Source of the DNA: Janthinobacterium agaricidamnosum
GTDB lineage: Bacteria > Pseudomonadota > Gammaproteobacteria > Burkholderiales > Burkholderiaceae_D
Reading direction: 5' to 3'
DNA: 64,000 bases
Assembly (NCBI RefSeq): GCF_003667705.1
Contig: NZ_CP033019.1
Location: 2,728,001 to 2,792,000, forward strand
Below, in pieces: positions 63,439-64,000 of the stretch. Position 1 is the stretch's first letter; each line of letters starts with the position of its first letter. The notes beneath the pieces are model-generated. The model had not been told where the DNA came from and did not search any database. It saw only the letters and a program-made list of their open reading frames with translations. A program made the translations under genes and the position numbers.

Positions 63439-64000
63439 TTACACCGGCTTAGGCTCAGCCACAAGTACAGGCACGGTGCCGCTGGTATCCCCATCGTCCT
63501 TGACGGTACGGCGACGACGCAAAACGATACCTGCTATAGCCGGGAGTACGAACAGCGTCAGGATGGTGGCCGTCACAAGGCCCCCGATGACCACAGTCGC
63601 AAGTGGTTTTTGCACTTCGGCGCCTGTGCCGGTGGCAATTGCCATCGGCACGAAGCCCAGGGAGGCCACCAATGCGGTCATCAGGACAGGCCGCAGACGC
63701 TCCATTGCACCGTCGATTACCGCCTTGGAAGCTTCCATGCCATCAGCTATCCGTTTATTGACAGCAGAGATGAGCACCAGGCCGTTGAGCACGGCCACGC
63801 CAGATACGGCAATGAAGCCCACTGCTGCTGAAATCGAGAACGGAATGCCGCGCAGTACCAATGCAAACACGCCTCCTGCCAACGCCAGCGGCACAGCCGT
63901 CAGCACGGTTGCCGTCAACATCGCATTTCCGATTGCCATGTACAACGCGACAGAGATCAGCACGAAGCAGATAGGCACAATGATCATCAGACGTTCGGTC
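63439..64000 (-). CDS. czcA: Heavy-metal RND efflux pump, CzcA type (3' part only)
   Basis: The last about 186 codons of an RND pump; the 5' part lies beyond the right edge. The reading frame gives TERLMIIVPICFVLISVALYMAIGN, then GIPFSISAAVGFIAVSGVAVLNGLVLIS and LVASLGFVPMAIATGTGAEVQKPLATVVIGGL, all typical of the C-terminal membrane domain of the heavy-metal RND family. It resembles CzcA/NccA more than CusA, so Co/Zn/Cd or Ni export is likely. It ends EPKPV at 63439. Confidence 0.9.
   Translation of the reverse strand, partial: TERLMIIVPICFVLISVALYMAIGNAMLTATVLTAVPLALAGGVFALVLRGIPFSISAAVGFIAVSGVAVLNGLVLISAVNKRIADGMEASKAVIDGAMERLRPVLMTALVASLGFVPMAIATGTGAEVQKPLATVVIGGLVTATILTLFVLPAIAGIVLRRRRTVKDDGDTSGTVPVLVAEPKPV

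Noticed and set aside
63243..63494. 83-codon minus-strand frame overlapping the czcA end
   Set aside because: It overlaps the RND gene by 56 bases, lacks a ribosome binding site and has no family resemblance.

Overview
The window most likely comes from a violacein-producing member of the Oxalobacteraceae, probably Janthinobacterium. The main evidence is at the left edge: a minus-strand gene that reads as VioA, the first enzyme of violacein synthesis. The GC-rich chromosomal genes beside it and the betaproteobacterial style of the metal genes agree with this. The genus assignment is an inference.

Positions 1-24.7 kb look like ordinary chromosome. In order they hold vioA (cut by the edge), a DAO-type FAD oxidoreductase, small unknown genes, a LysR/GNAT/MFS group, alpha/beta hydrolases (one only a relic), a divergent cadA-cadR zinc/cadmium/lead efflux pair with a clear MerR-type promoter, a Cache protein beside a chemoreceptor, several small unknown genes, a MerR/SDR divergent pair, an Nramp-like transporter, a five-heme cytochrome that joins two families, a LysR/amidase divergent pair, and a DUF2061 membrane protein. 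Two copies of a palindromic GGGTCGGACCC-type repeat lie in this part.

A Tn3-family transposase (24.9-27.9 kb) opens an accessory island. From 28 to 49 kb the island is a nearly complete copper-resistance locus. It has a CusCBA efflux pump with flanking small periplasmic proteins, and a minus-strand set of a TolC-type lipoprotein, multicopper oxidase, CusF, CopC, CopD, a cupredoxin and a Cu P-type ATPase. It also has a CzcE-like protein and a CopRS/CusRS-type two-component system. The pump (CusCBA) and the ATPase would move copper out of the cytoplasm and periplasm, the oxidase and periplasmic binders would detoxify Cu(I), and the two-component system would sense it. Inside the locus sit two unexpected genes: a circularly permuted ATP-grasp protein and an orphan FlgB-like rod protein.

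From 49 to 58 kb the DNA is mobile-element debris. An integrase missing its N-terminus is cut by an IS6-family element that has no target duplication. Two direct, diverged copies of a Tn7-like tnsA/tnsB/tnsC/tniQ module follow; the first is truncated at both ends. They are associated with arrays of TGTCA-containing repeats, and a fragment of another transposase comes after them.

From 58.2 to 64 kb a second metal-resistance cluster, all on the minus strand, holds the 3' end of a CzcA-type RND pump, an NreB-like MFS exporter with a His-rich tail, a coupled 48-codon ORF, a methyltransferase-like protein, a His-rich small protein, a HupE/UreJ-like membrane protein and two paralogous anchored periplasmic proteins. 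Nickel/cobalt/zinc handling is the likely theme. No rRNA, tRNA or CRISPR array was recognised.
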